This document shows, in pieces, positions 27,844 through 39,900 of a stretch of DNA of 64,000 nucleotides. The stretch is from Varroa destructor (Eukaryota > Arthropoda > Arachnida > Mesostigmata > Varroidae): positions 47,676,486-47,740,485 of the forward strand of contig NW_019211456.1 of NCBI RefSeq assembly GCF_002443255.2, read 5' to 3'. The position numbers were made by a program, and so were the translations under genes. The notes beneath the pieces were generated by a model, which worked only from the letters and a program-made list of their open reading frames with translations, was not told the DNA's origin and ran no database searches. Every line of letters starts with the position of its first letter. The stretch's first letter is position 1.

Positions 27844-30800
27844 TACACAGTTATCGGTCGCGCATATAAAGAAAATTTCACGTGCATTAAGAATAGTGCA
27901 AAAGACCAGGAATAACTAGTGACCTCAGATATTGTGTCTTCAGTGACGTCCACTCATGGTATTGGTGACGATAGTTTTTGCTGTGACGGACCCGTTCCTT
28001 TCGTAATCGTTTATTGTTGGTGTTTGGCCATGCGCTTGGGTCAGCCGATGGTGTTTTACCTGCGGGTGTGGGAGGCAAGAGTATGCCGGAGTACAAGACA
28101 ATCAATGTTTCGTACAGGTAGAGCGAATGCGCTCTGTAGGACTGGCTGACTGACGTAACGAGCAACAATATATACAGAAATAACGGCAACTATAAAGAAC
28201 ACAGGGACCGATAACGTCCTTTTGTATGTAGCTTCTGTCGGACCGAAGTCCTGCGGTCTGTCGTAACAGCCACTGACGACGGAAATGATGACGCTTTGGG
28301 TGGTACCACAATTTAGCGTGTGCTTGTGCTGCTACTGCTACTGCTGCTGCTGCTGCTGCTGCCTGAAATTGTTTATCTCATTTAAGGACATTTTAGATAG
28401 TCGTTTTTGCTTTTATAGTGTTGCGCCTTCGTCTTGTTTCTCGCCTGTTGTTTTTTTCAATCCTCTCGAACATCGATCTGTCATTCCCAAATCGTTGAAT
28501 ACAGCCAGTAGATCGTTTGGTATTGCACCCAGCCTAATACAGCGACATGCAATAACTTTGTGTAAAATAGATAATTTCAGAAGAGAAAAAAGTCTGGGCA
28601 GAGAAAAATAATATAATAGTGAGGATACACATGTCTAAATGACATTTGTATCTTTTTATGGTTTTAGATCATCAGTAAATCATAATAATACTTGTACATT
28701 GTGCTTCCGGATGCGCAAGATATAACAATTTAGAAGCAATTTTGTAGATTAAAAAATTATATGACCATTTTTTTTTTTTTTTTTTTGTTATAGGCTATTT
28801 GAATTATGCGCATTGACGGAGGAGCTGGTCCTTACGTAGAGATGTGAATATCGCCTGCGGATGTTTCCGAGTTTCTCTCATGCGTACTCACGATGTCTCA
28901 GTAGTTGATCGTTGTTGGACCTTTGTCAAGCAGTTGATATTTTATGGGGTATGGCCCCAAACGTTGCCCGGCCATCTCGGAATGTATCCGGTTTGCTATC
29001 TTACAGCAGAATTGCACCTGAAAGCCTTCGAACGCTCGAAGAGTTCCTCGAGTCATAGTGATCAGTGAATTAACATAGGTTTCATCATGTTTTGCCTGTG
29101 GCGTCACAGAAGCATCTGTCGGTATCGCATAGTTCGTTCGTTCGTTCGTTCGTTCATTCACATATAGTCGCTCATATAGATTTTTCAAGGTTTAGAAAGG
29201 ATGTAAACATCTGTTTGTTTCAAACGGTGAACGATAATGTAGGCTTCTTACAACTGAGGATAAGTCAAGGAGGCTACAGCATGCTATGCCCCTTTTATAA
29301 AGCCATTCGCATGACTGGCCCGCGTGATCTGGCTTGCTACATTTCAAATGAATATTACGATCGAGCTTACACACTAAATGCCTCTACATTTTTGTATAAA
29401 AATTTCTATCGTGTTGACATAACGTATCAAAAATCGTTAAAAAAATAAACACTTAAATTATATCTCGTCGTTCCATTATATAAAAGATATATTTTGGATT
29501 ATCGAATTAGTGACGGTCTCTATCGGTGTGTAGAGGGCTATGGGAAGACACCAAAGCATCCATCTTTGAAGTCACACCATGGATCTATCAAAGAACATGC
29601 TACGAAATAACCTAGTAGCAAATTCTAAATAAGCTCTTATTCTGCATAACATAACCCCCCGTACTATATATGTACCTTGTATATTTGTAGTGTTAGCCTA
29701 GATCAGTCCTACCCAACATATTTCTTGATACCTGATGTAATAGCTATTGCGACTGAGATACCCTGACCTAATTGGTCACCGACTGCTAAAAAGACATTGA
29801 ACAGTTGACTCGGAGGTCGAAAAGCTGCTATCATTTCCACTGTAGGATGTCATCGGTTCTGCCATCTCTGTAAATAAACACAACACCTCTGCAAGGACTT
29901 TACTTTTTTTTTTGCCTACAGAATCAACCAAGCCCTCAACCCACATAGAAGTGCCCGTCGCAGGCTGACGGGGCACCGCCGTCAGCACCGCTTTTGGAAA
30001 TGCATTGGGTTTACCAATTGTGCGACCCTAAGTCAGGCAGGCTCGCTGTCCTGTTTAGCTCAAAACCTTACCTGCTGCATTTTTCCTCCAATCGCGCGCT
30101 TGCTTGGGAGAGAACCTCGATCTGAGTGCTGTTAGGGAAACACCGGATGTTCCTTCTGATAATAATGATATGCTACGCCTTCATGCGACCCGTGGCCGAT
30201 TGCGTGAGTGTGGCCATGATGAGTAAGGACTGCCTTTACTATACAGTAGAGCGCCGTGCTCGAGTGCGATATTTGCAGGCGGCTTTCCACAATCGATCCT
30301 TCCCTCCCAGAGCCCTTATTGCTTGTGCTGTCGTTGTTGTTGATATTGTGTTAGTTGCTGTTGTACACTCACATGGGGTGTGTAATGTTTGACTGCTATT
30401 TCGTTGGCAAGGGAGGTGGAGCTTTGAGTGCTTTCAAACACACAATAATGCCCACAGAGGAAGGAGCCATAGGACTCGTCACACAATGCACATTGTCAAT
30501 AATGCGGCGAACGAAGTCTACAGAGAGATAGTCGAGTGGGGGGTATGACAGAGAGGTGTATTCGGTAGCCATAGCGTTGCCAGTTCCTAGAGAAAACATG
30601 GAACATTTGAGCTTTGAATTTGTACTGCTACGTTGTCGCGAATGGCGATCATTCCCGTCTTATTTTTTACTTTAGGCTGGAATTCGATGGCATACGATTG
30701 TTATACAGGATATTAACGTTCGGAATCACACACCACCGTTTCTACCTCATATTTACGTAGTCCAAATCATGGGTAAAGTACGTGATACAAAAAATAACTA

Positions 30801-33037
30801 CACTTCAATATACTGTATCTAAAATGCATGTTGCTGCCAGCTGGGATCATGAATGAAAGGGCTGCATAATTTCTATGCAGGTTAAGATTGGGTCCACAAA
30901 TCAAGGAGGGGAATGTACGTGGGATATACTGATAGTGATTCACAACCACTCATACCTGAAGCATTCTGCCCCGGTCTACCTTAATCTTGCATACACACAT
31001 ACCTACAGAAAGACACACGCATACGACCTCATTTGCGACAGTAGCAGCAAAAGCTAAAGTGCACTAGGAGCAAATTGATCATAAGCAGACCCCCACGTGA
31101 CGTTATACTGCTGCTGGTAGAGATTGCCTATCATATCTCTGATGATGTTTAAACCACCGCGGTTCAGAGCGATGGACGTTGCCCCTGATCGGAGAAGAAG
31201 GTACTGTGGCTCGAGTGGTCACGCCGACTGGAAAGAGCAGTCACCCAATTGACAGTTGAACGACGCGCATATTATATGATTCTTGTGTATACTGAGGAAA
31301 AGCAGCAGATATTGTGATCTCGTTGTAGCAGGCAGTTTGAGTTGAGATTCGAGATTAACGCCATGGCCGGGTGTTCGGGGAGAAATGTATACAAGAAATG
31401 CTAGAACGACGATGTACCCGAATTTTGTCTCGCTTTTCGCAACTATCAAAAATATATATATATAGGTTTATATGCATGCTCTAGTTATCCGTCGTAAAAC
31501 CTAACGATACCCGCTTGACAGGGATTTTACGTCGTGCGATATCCACACAGATCGTTGATTGAGGCCATCATGGTGCCACAACAGTCGAGTACGATGTTTT
31601 TAAGACTCTGTCTATAAAGCGGAAAATGTATTCCTGTAATAGTTCGTAGAGTAGGCTCGAATTAGCAAACCGGCATCAAAAAATTCCCGTCGATCCGCTT
31701 CGAATAAACAACGGCTAACTCATTATTGAATGTAAATAATAGAGTATCGAGTAAATACTCGCAATTTGACGAAACCCTCCTCGTTATCACTCGTTAAATT
31801 TCAGAACCGACTGCTATCTTCATTGTAAGCTCTATAATACTGTGCAATACAAAGCCTACCTTATTCAAGGGTTCAGCAAAGTATTTACAATATAATGGTA
31901 TAGGGCGGGTTCTTCGCGCACTAGTCGTGTACCTCCTAGGGAAAACCAATTGTTAACCAAGCCAAGAGCTTCTGGAGTGCTGATAAAACAAATATGAACC
32001 GACGTCCTTACATAGCTTGCAAGGCACACGTAGACCATTTTGTCTGTAGAGGGATGCAGTGCTTTCAGGCTCCATAACAGGAGACACTAACTACATTTAC
32101 ACGCTGCTTGTTTTAGAAGACGGTCCTGAACATTTTGTAAGTATCGATATTTTGATGATGACATAGAGATCACACCACAACCATTTAGGATTACCTAAAA
32201 TTTTGTCAGATAAAAGCTACCGAGACTGAATAATCGTAAAGCTGCTTTAACGTATAATTTGGACCTGAGATCGGCGTCGAAAATCATAGCTAATGTTTAT
32301 ATCGCAATACTTACGAAACCTCATTGCCATCCAGAAGGTACACAATGTCGTCCGTATTCCTTCTAATTACTGGTAGTGTACATAAGATCATTTTGCGCCC
32401 AGGATGCAATTGAGTTAATCGCTCCTTGGCCGATAAGTACACATGTTAATTTTTGTTTATTTCGGAATAGGTCGTCGGCATATATTTTAGATCTTATTCC
32501 AACAGCAGTTCGAGGGCCCTGCAGGATTCAGGGTGAGGCTTTAGTAAATAGACCGTGAGATAGGCAGTTCGTTACTTTGAGACCGCTACCGACCGCAACA
32601 TTTCTCAGATTAACATGTCCTGCTAGGCCCTGTACAGGAAAAATTGAAATGAATGCAATGGCAACTTTTGGCTATTTCTCAGTTATAGAAATGTCCACTA
32701 ACTGAGTAGAGGACGATTCCTTTCTCGTCAGCCCAGGCTGATTTTAGTTTAAGACTTCAGACGAGCATAGGTAGGCGGATACGTAATCTATAATGGTTTC
32801 TGAGAAATGGACCTGTGATTCTCGGTTGTAACACTCCTATGAAAATAGGTCTAACGATTAGCTACCTAATTAATAATGATTTGCAGGTATTTTTGCTTAG
32901 TTGTGAAATTTCAGTGATTTATTAGACTATATATCTATTCTCTATATACAAGTCGTATCGCACATGTGAAATTGTCACAGAACAGTATTCAATACTAACA
33001 TTGATCTTTCTGTGTATGAGAGAAAAGTTTGTAAAAT

Positions 33038-33043
33038 TTTATT
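33038..33043 (-). promoter_or_regulatory. candidate poly(A) signal AATAAA, about 535 nt past the stop
   Basis: Canonical AATAAA on the minus strand in A/T-rich sequence, giving a 3' UTR of roughly 0.55 kb. This is the best candidate for the main transcript end of the odd-skipped family gene, but it rests on the hexamer alone. Confidence 0.4.
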
Positions 33044-33404
33044 ATGAATTATAAACAATTAACTTTTTTGACAGTCTCATTCCGTGTCATCTTTGTTCGC
33101 TGTTTCCTCCTTGAGTGATTCAATTAGGCAGACTTTGGCTAGAAAATTAAGTGGGGGCATGGTCGAGATCGAACTCGTGGGCGCCCATACTAAAGGAATA
33201 TAGACTATCCACCTTATGATGCCCATGAGTTGCAACAGAAGCGATCCAGAGATCGTGAAAAGGTACCGGACTAACACATTCGATGGGACGTTTCGAAGCG
33301 TTGACTTATCATAAACGCTCTATAGTAAAGTTTCATGAACGCATCCAACAATAAGCTCAGTCGTCGGTCAACGAGCTCGGTCGAATACATGTATAATACA
33401 AAAA

Positions 33405-33410
33405 TTTAAT
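33405..33410 (-). promoter_or_regulatory. candidate poly(A) signal ATTAAA, 168 nt past the stop
   Basis: Reads ATTAAA on the minus strand, downstream of the odd-skipped family stop codon. It is the nearest variant signal. A canonical AATAAA lies further on at 33038-33043, so this would give the shorter of two possible 3' UTRs. Confidence 0.3.
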
Positions 33411-33577
33411 AACAGTTTTTACACTTTATCTCTGTTCGATGGAACTCGTCCTCTGTTCAAACGGACTTGCTTTAAATTGCGCTCATTCGAGTGTGAGTAA
33501 TACCCAGGACGATGTGATGCCTCAGAGGGTTCCATTTTAATATTGGCATTTGCGTCGGCTTGCGAAACGCTTCACGT

Positions 33578-33908
33578 TTAGACCGAATCCAGCGTCTCAT
33601 CCATTGAGTCGTCACAATCATCCGAGACTTCGTCGGATTTAATCCCGTGCGTGAGCAGATGTCGCCGGAGGTCACAGTTGCGTCGGAACTCCTTACTGCA
33701 ATGCTCGCAAATGTATGGCTTTATATCAGTGTGCGTTAACAAGTGCGTTTTGAGGTTTGAACGCTGGTTGAACGTACGGCCGCACTGAAGACATTTGTGA
33801 GGTGAGTCGTCCATGTGAAGCATTTTGTGGACAGCTAAAGTGCGACTCTGGCAGAAACCTTTGCCGCATTCATGACACTTGAATGGCTTTTCCTTCGAAT
33901 GAATATAC
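33578..33908 (-). CDS. odd-skipped family gene, last coding exon (fingers 2 end to 5)
   Basis: The exon begins right after an acceptor (AG at 33909-33910, minus strand) and its first base completes the split Arg codon 243. It encodes YIH, which closes finger 2, then finger 3 (C254, C257, H270, H274), finger 4 (C282, C285, H298, H302) and finger 5 (C310, C313, H326, H330). The linkers SKEKP, MDDSP and TDIKP match the family pattern. A 22-residue tail rich in Asp, Ser and Glu follows, then TAA at 33578-33580. All zinc ligands are intact and the frame is unbroken, so this is a functional-looking exon rather than a processed pseudogene. Confidence 0.95.
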
Positions 33909-36900
33909 CTGAAGCGATAAACATAAAACGGGAAAGAACGTTAGGATCAACGACGCTCATCGACCGGAATCGCACGACAACGGAAGGGAGAAAATGACGA
34001 TTTGACCTTTGATGATTTGACGCCAGTTCTTTATCGAGTGTGCGTCAAACCTAATGCCAGCATAAAAAGGTTCAACGGAGCCGTCTGGCCGTGACGGAGC
34101 CTGTCTTCGTCATTGACAGGAGCGCAGATTGGTGCGCCTAACCTATGACGAGTGGGCGGCTACGGATGGGTGGAGGCACACTGGAGGTATTGGGTCGGAT
34201 ACTTCTAACTAATGCTATTTCGACAATGATGTTCCTGAATCGAGGCACGCTACATCGACGGCCCTGCTATTTCTCTAATGCGCTTGCTCATCCTATCGAC
34301 CCGTGCGACCTCCGTGAATCAATAATGCCATCACCAGGAGACGGGAAGCACCGGGACAACCGGAAACATGGGAAGTACAAATGAGAGAGAGATAGAGGGA
34401 GGGAGGGAGAGAGAGGCGAGGGGGAACACTGTGATAGGCAGGAGGTTGAATTCCCATTGGGATTTTAATGGGAAGAAATGTAGGAATAATCAATTCGTCG
34501 TAAGGTGGCGGATGATGCATTGCCTTGAAGCATCACCAGTAACAGTGTCGGCGAAGGGCGCAGTAGCTTTCTTCGTCCGGCCAAGACATTAACCGAATAT
34601 GGACGTTACTGCCCAAGGTCTCAAAGCGATTGTGGCGCCGATACCGGTAGAAACCGTTATACCGTTAACACGCCGCATCTGCCGTATCAGCAAACGCAGC
34701 TAGAAGCGACATAAAGAACAGTCGCCGCAGCGAAAAACATCGTCGAAAGATCTGATGCTATTCACTAATTGCTACGTTCGTTTTAGCTGGCAGACAGTTT
34801 AGCAGGAGCGCGAAAGCAATAGCATACCAGAAGCGCTTTGGCGATGTAAAGAATTCATCAAATGAACGATTAATCCTAAGTTAAATCCTAAATTAAGCGT
34901 TCGTCCTGCTACTTTGACCGCTGCCGTGGCTTCTGCCACTGGCACTCTCTATATACTACTAAACATTTCGATAGACTTCCGCCCAGATAGCAAGCCACGA
35001 AAGAAACAATATTAGGGTCAGACTTCTCAATGACACTTTTCACAACGAAAGGAAATTTATGATAAAATCGGGTAGAAACAGAAACAGAAGAAATGTTTGG
35101 CATTTAGTGCGTGTACGAGTAAGACTTATCATTTATGCCTGTTTATCTGCCTACCTGTGGTCTCGGAGATGATCCTGTCGACGGAAGGCTTTATGACAAA
35201 TATCGCAGTTGTATGGCCGCTCGTCCGTATGGGTCCTCTCATGGATCATGAGGTTGTAGCTCTTCGTGAAGCGGCGCTGACAGAAGCGGCATACGAACTC
35301 CTTCTTTGGTCGTGATACGGAGCCCGTCTCCTTCTTTGAACCCAAAACAGAGGACACCTTTGCTTGGAGTGGGGCCTGACGATGTGGCTCGAGTACGTGT
35401 CGAGGGTGACGACGTTCCTGAAGGCCTCTATGTTGTAGTTGTTGCTGCTGTGAGTAAATTTGTCGGAACAGATTGACCACTTGATTCTTTTGGAGCATTG
35501 CGTGGAACGCCGATGTAACTATTGATTCATTAGGGGTGGTCGGTGTGTTACGTACGACCTTATCCTCAACAGCAGATTCCGCGAGTTTTGCAAAATTAAA
35601 CCGCTTTGAAGCATTCGATGTCGCTGACTGGGATTTGCTAACAAATCCTGCAGCTTTAGGTGGGTTAGACGCATTGATGGGCATAAAAGCAGAGGAATGG
35701 ACAAGCGGCGGTGAAGACGCAGGAGAATAACTTGTCAAATGATATTTTGGTGATTGGCGATGCAGATGCAGAAACGCTGGATGAAGTTCCGGTGACTGCG
35801 GAGGCGTTAGCAGACACCTTTCCTGACCTGTAAAAGGCGTGCAAAATAGGTTATTAATTTGTCAAATATTTCACTTGCCGCCTAACCTTCCCAACTAAAA
35901 GCACAATTTTGTACAAAAAATCAGCAAGTACCCGGCGGCGGGTGCGAACGACTTCTTTCATCCTCGCCGTAACCTGTACAGCTGTAATTTACCAGTATTC
36001 AAACTTTCTGACATGAAACTATTTCTATATACGGGATGCCATGTGTTATTGTTTTTGTCGTTATTGTTCTAGCATCATTATTGTTGTAGCTGCTGTTTCT
36101 GTTGTTGTCGCTATAGCCAAAGTTGTCCACGAAACGGGTGTTTAGCGCCAGTGATTAATGCCACGAAGGCCCCACGCCGCCCATCGGGGGCTCACGACAA
36201 CGTGAAACGACATAGCACCATCCGGCCCAATAGCAGCAGCAGTGCCACAAACGGCGGCAAAAAAACGCAGTGAGCCCTGGTCATCCACAAAAGGATAAAG
36301 TGCCAAGAGTAGAGCACAACTCTGGCGCTCATGACATGGCGCTCACGCATAAGTAGGCATCACCCGACCGCTCTGTTCCTCTTCCTTCGTTGCTGCAAGA
36401 GCAAAATTAGCTCCGAGAGATGGACGCAACTGAAATTACTCGGGTAACTGGACGCAGTCGGTGTAGTCACGAGAGCGATACACACACACACATACACTTA
36501 GATTCATACACGGCAAATCGGAAAAGCGTACAGGGCCGAGAGAAAAACAGGAGACATCGAAGAACTCTCAATGGGAGTGCCTCGCTTTAGCCACATACTG
36601 ATGGCATTTCTGATCTCGGTAACTCTGCAGGTTAACTCTCTAGTAATTTCCCCGTTTACTCGGCAACGATGGGACGACGTTGTCCAAAAAGGACAACTGC
36701 GCCTTTACGGCAAGACCGGTGCAATCCGCCGTTCGATGCCGACCCGTACTGTTCACAGGTTCATAAGCTAACATGCCCACATTCTGTGTGCGGGTAATCC
36801 AGCCGAAAAGCAGAGGCGAAAAATGAAGAAGACGAAGTGAAATGAAGTGACATTTGGTACACGATGGAAGGAAGGCTAGCGGTTCGGTTGACGGAGTGGC

Positions 36901-39900
36901 AAACTAAATGGAAAACCATGTGCCTGTGCCTTTGGGCCTGCACTGTTTTAACAGATCAAGACAGCAGCAGTGGTGATGACGCTGCTGCGTCGGACCGAAC
37001 AGGCACAAGACGAATTGCCCTCCAAGACGTTCGTCTGTTGGCGAGCACAAGAGAAGACTGAATCGAGCACTGATGGCCTGACGGCCCGATGGCCCTCGAA
37101 CAGTCACAGGGCTGGACCAGGTACGTCTGAGCACCAGTAAGTGCTTCTACTTCAACATATCACTGCTGCTTTGGGAACAGTCAGTCAGCCAGCCAAGCGA
37201 CAAATAACGTTCTCACGTCCCAGAGAGCGAACACAGTAGTAACAGAACAAACAGGCCGCTGTTAGGATCCGATCGAGAGCCAGTGCCGACTACCGGGCGG
37301 ATCTTGAGCAGCTCTTGAGCGACTCTGAATCGCAAATCACATAATAAAGTAATTTATTATATGCAGTTTGTTGCTGCTCGTTCGTTCCCTGTAGCCGGCA
37401 CGAGCTCCTTCGCTGTTTCTCCCTACTGCTCGCATCCATGTTTGCGTTCTTTCATTGGTATTATTGGTTTTCGATAGAAATGTCGTTTGCCATCTGATAA
37501 CTGTGAATCCTCTGAGCTGGTGTCACCTGAGCGAAGAGCAGAAAGCGGCCGCGATAACTGAAGTCGCTGGTATTGGTTACGCTAGCGGAATCAACCGCTG
37601 CGTTGTCGTTGCTAATAGAACAATGGCAGAGAAAACGGTATAATTGAATTATATATATATATAGAGCAGTACTATCGACATCTGCGTTAAAGGGCACTGC
37701 AGCAGTAATATCATATCATACCCGGAATGGTACTATACTGAATAACTTAAGTTCGCCAACTGTAAATTTAACCACAATAACCAAACCAAAACAACAACAA
37801 TAGTAACGCCAGTGGCTATTGTGTCCTCTAGTACGGACCGAACGTAGATATCGGCGGACATAAACGGTGCGATACCAGTTAATACTGTTTCTGTTGCTGT
37901 TGGGAAAGTTACCCATGATAGCTTGCTTCTAATGAAATTGCTCGCCGCTGAAGCCGCCTTCGGCCGGCTCTTGAATGTCTTTCAGTGGCAGCCACAGCCG
38001 CGTTGCCTACAATAACGATCGAGCAGAAGCAACGGAGGGAGTCAAGCGGCAGCGGAGGATATCAGGCGGAGCAGACATACCCCGTTTTTCGTTTGGTAGC
38101 TGTTGTTTCGGCCGCTGCTGATTGTCGTCTCCGTATGTCTACCATTACCACAACCAGTCTGCCGGTGTATGAGCAAACTTCTGTGTACGTTAAAGCTGCC
38201 ATTTCTGCCGTCGGTAGGCGATCACCGTCATTAGATTTACATAATCGCCACCGTCGTCCACCGAGCTAGGCGCAAAGACGGACCACGAAACAGCCGTTTT
38301 GCGAACAAGCGGACGGATGAAGGACAAACAGCGGCTATGTGGCCCAGACTGGATCAAGACAAAATTGAACGACGACGACGACGACGACGGCCGTCCAGTT
38401 GCACTTAGACAAGTTGTGGTAGCAGTGGCATTAGTGCTACTGACGTATTACTATATAGCTGAGCTGAACAACGGTAGAACGATCGGCCACGAAAGCATTG
38501 GACGGAATCAGCTTGATGAGCGCTTTTACTCAGTCACCAACGAAGAAAACACCGATACAAGGAGAGACAGGGAGCGAGAGAATGACTGTTGATACACAGC
38601 CACTTCACGCAGGTAAAGCGCGCCACGCGGCGGGGTGTCCGGCAAGGCGTAGATTGACGTATTCTGCCGAGCGCTTATTTTTACAGGTAGCAGCAGCTGC
38701 TCACTCGACGTAATGGATCTCCATACTGGCTTTAAGATTATCACAACGACGGGTACAATATATACGAATCTGCTCCCCGCATACACGCAGTGGTTCCGAT
38801 TTAAACAAACTACGCGCCAGTGCTTAATTAATTTAACCAAACATTGTCTGGCAGGAGGACATCATTTATATAGGTAGAGAGGGCTACCTGCATTGAATAA
38901 CATGCCCAGCTGGAGTTTTTTTGTCTAGCTAGCAAACGGGGCAGCTATGCCAATTGGACCGGCAGAACCTGCCATGTTTGGAAAAGTGCTCAATAAATAA
39001 TTACTGCTAAAATAGTTTTTTGCAAGACAAGGAGGACTGCAACGTTTCTAACAACGGTCTGTTTAGCGATCCATTTATGCAAGCCATTATAACTGTCAAT
39101 AGCCGGCATGAACACATAAAACGAAAGTAGGCAGTCGAAGAACTCGTGTACTGACGTCTGGCCGTACGTTTTCTTAAACGATAAGGGCCACGGCCACCAA
39201 CGTGGTGTCGCCAGGAGCAGAACAAAGACAAAGCGATGTCATAACCGCAAATCAAGTGGGTGGACGGTCAAACAACGCGAATAACTGCCTAGATAGACGG
39301 AGAGAAGGGCTCGGGGGTGAGGCAGAAATCGACGCCTACCGCACACGAACCGGATGTTGTACAACTCGCTGACATCGTCCCGTGCCGCCTCCCTCTGGCG
39401 GTATAGCACCGCCATAAAGGCTGCTGTTGCTGTTCAGGTCTCGAAAGGTGGGAGGCAAGGCGGAGACGAACGATGTATGATATTGAAAGGAAAAGTCAAA
39501 TAGGGCGGCTATGAAAAACAACTAAACCAGTTACTATAGTAAGTGACAATGACAGCAGATGCCAAAGAGCGCTGCATAAATCTGAGATACTGAATGACTG
39601 CTGCTATATGCACATTTTTGATCTGGTCATCAATATTTCGCTTATTTGTGCTTCCTTTGTCGCTGTCTGCGTTGCCGTCCAAGGAAGCACTCCGACTTTA
39701 CCATAGATAGATTGCCACTTGTCCTGTTTAGGCTGAATGGAATGCAGATAAGGATGGATTTAGCACAGACCAGTTGGAAACAGGGAATCGAAATAAAGCA
39801 TACGTACTTAATTGCTTGTAGGCGAACCGGCACAACTTCGAATTTAGGAGGATCAGGTATATTTATACTGCGTATAGCGGCAGAATTGCCATACTGTGCC

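Larger units (their letters stand above)
19981..33037. other. non-coding region with microsatellites
   Basis: Holds (TC)19 at 23853-23890, a GCC-then-CTG tract at 27796-27843, (CTG)n at 28328-28363, T19 at 28768-28786 and (GTTC)6 at 29132-29155. The 160-codon open frame at 25390-25872 has no recognisable similarity. No gene is supported. Confidence 0.5.

Noticed and set aside
27543..27953. 136-codon minus-strand frame with poly-Ser/Gly.
   Set aside because: Its length is produced by reading through the GCC/CTG repeat.
21059..31951. A 16-mer (CTAGGGAAAACCAATT) shared by 21059-21074 and 31936-31951.
   Set aside because: About one such exact match is expected by chance between positions in a window this size, and the flanks do not align.
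36571..36771. 66-codon plus-strand frame beginning with a signal-peptide-like segment.
   Set aside because: It lies inside the first intron of the odd-skipped gene on the other strand, and there is no recognised mature peptide. It is probably chance.
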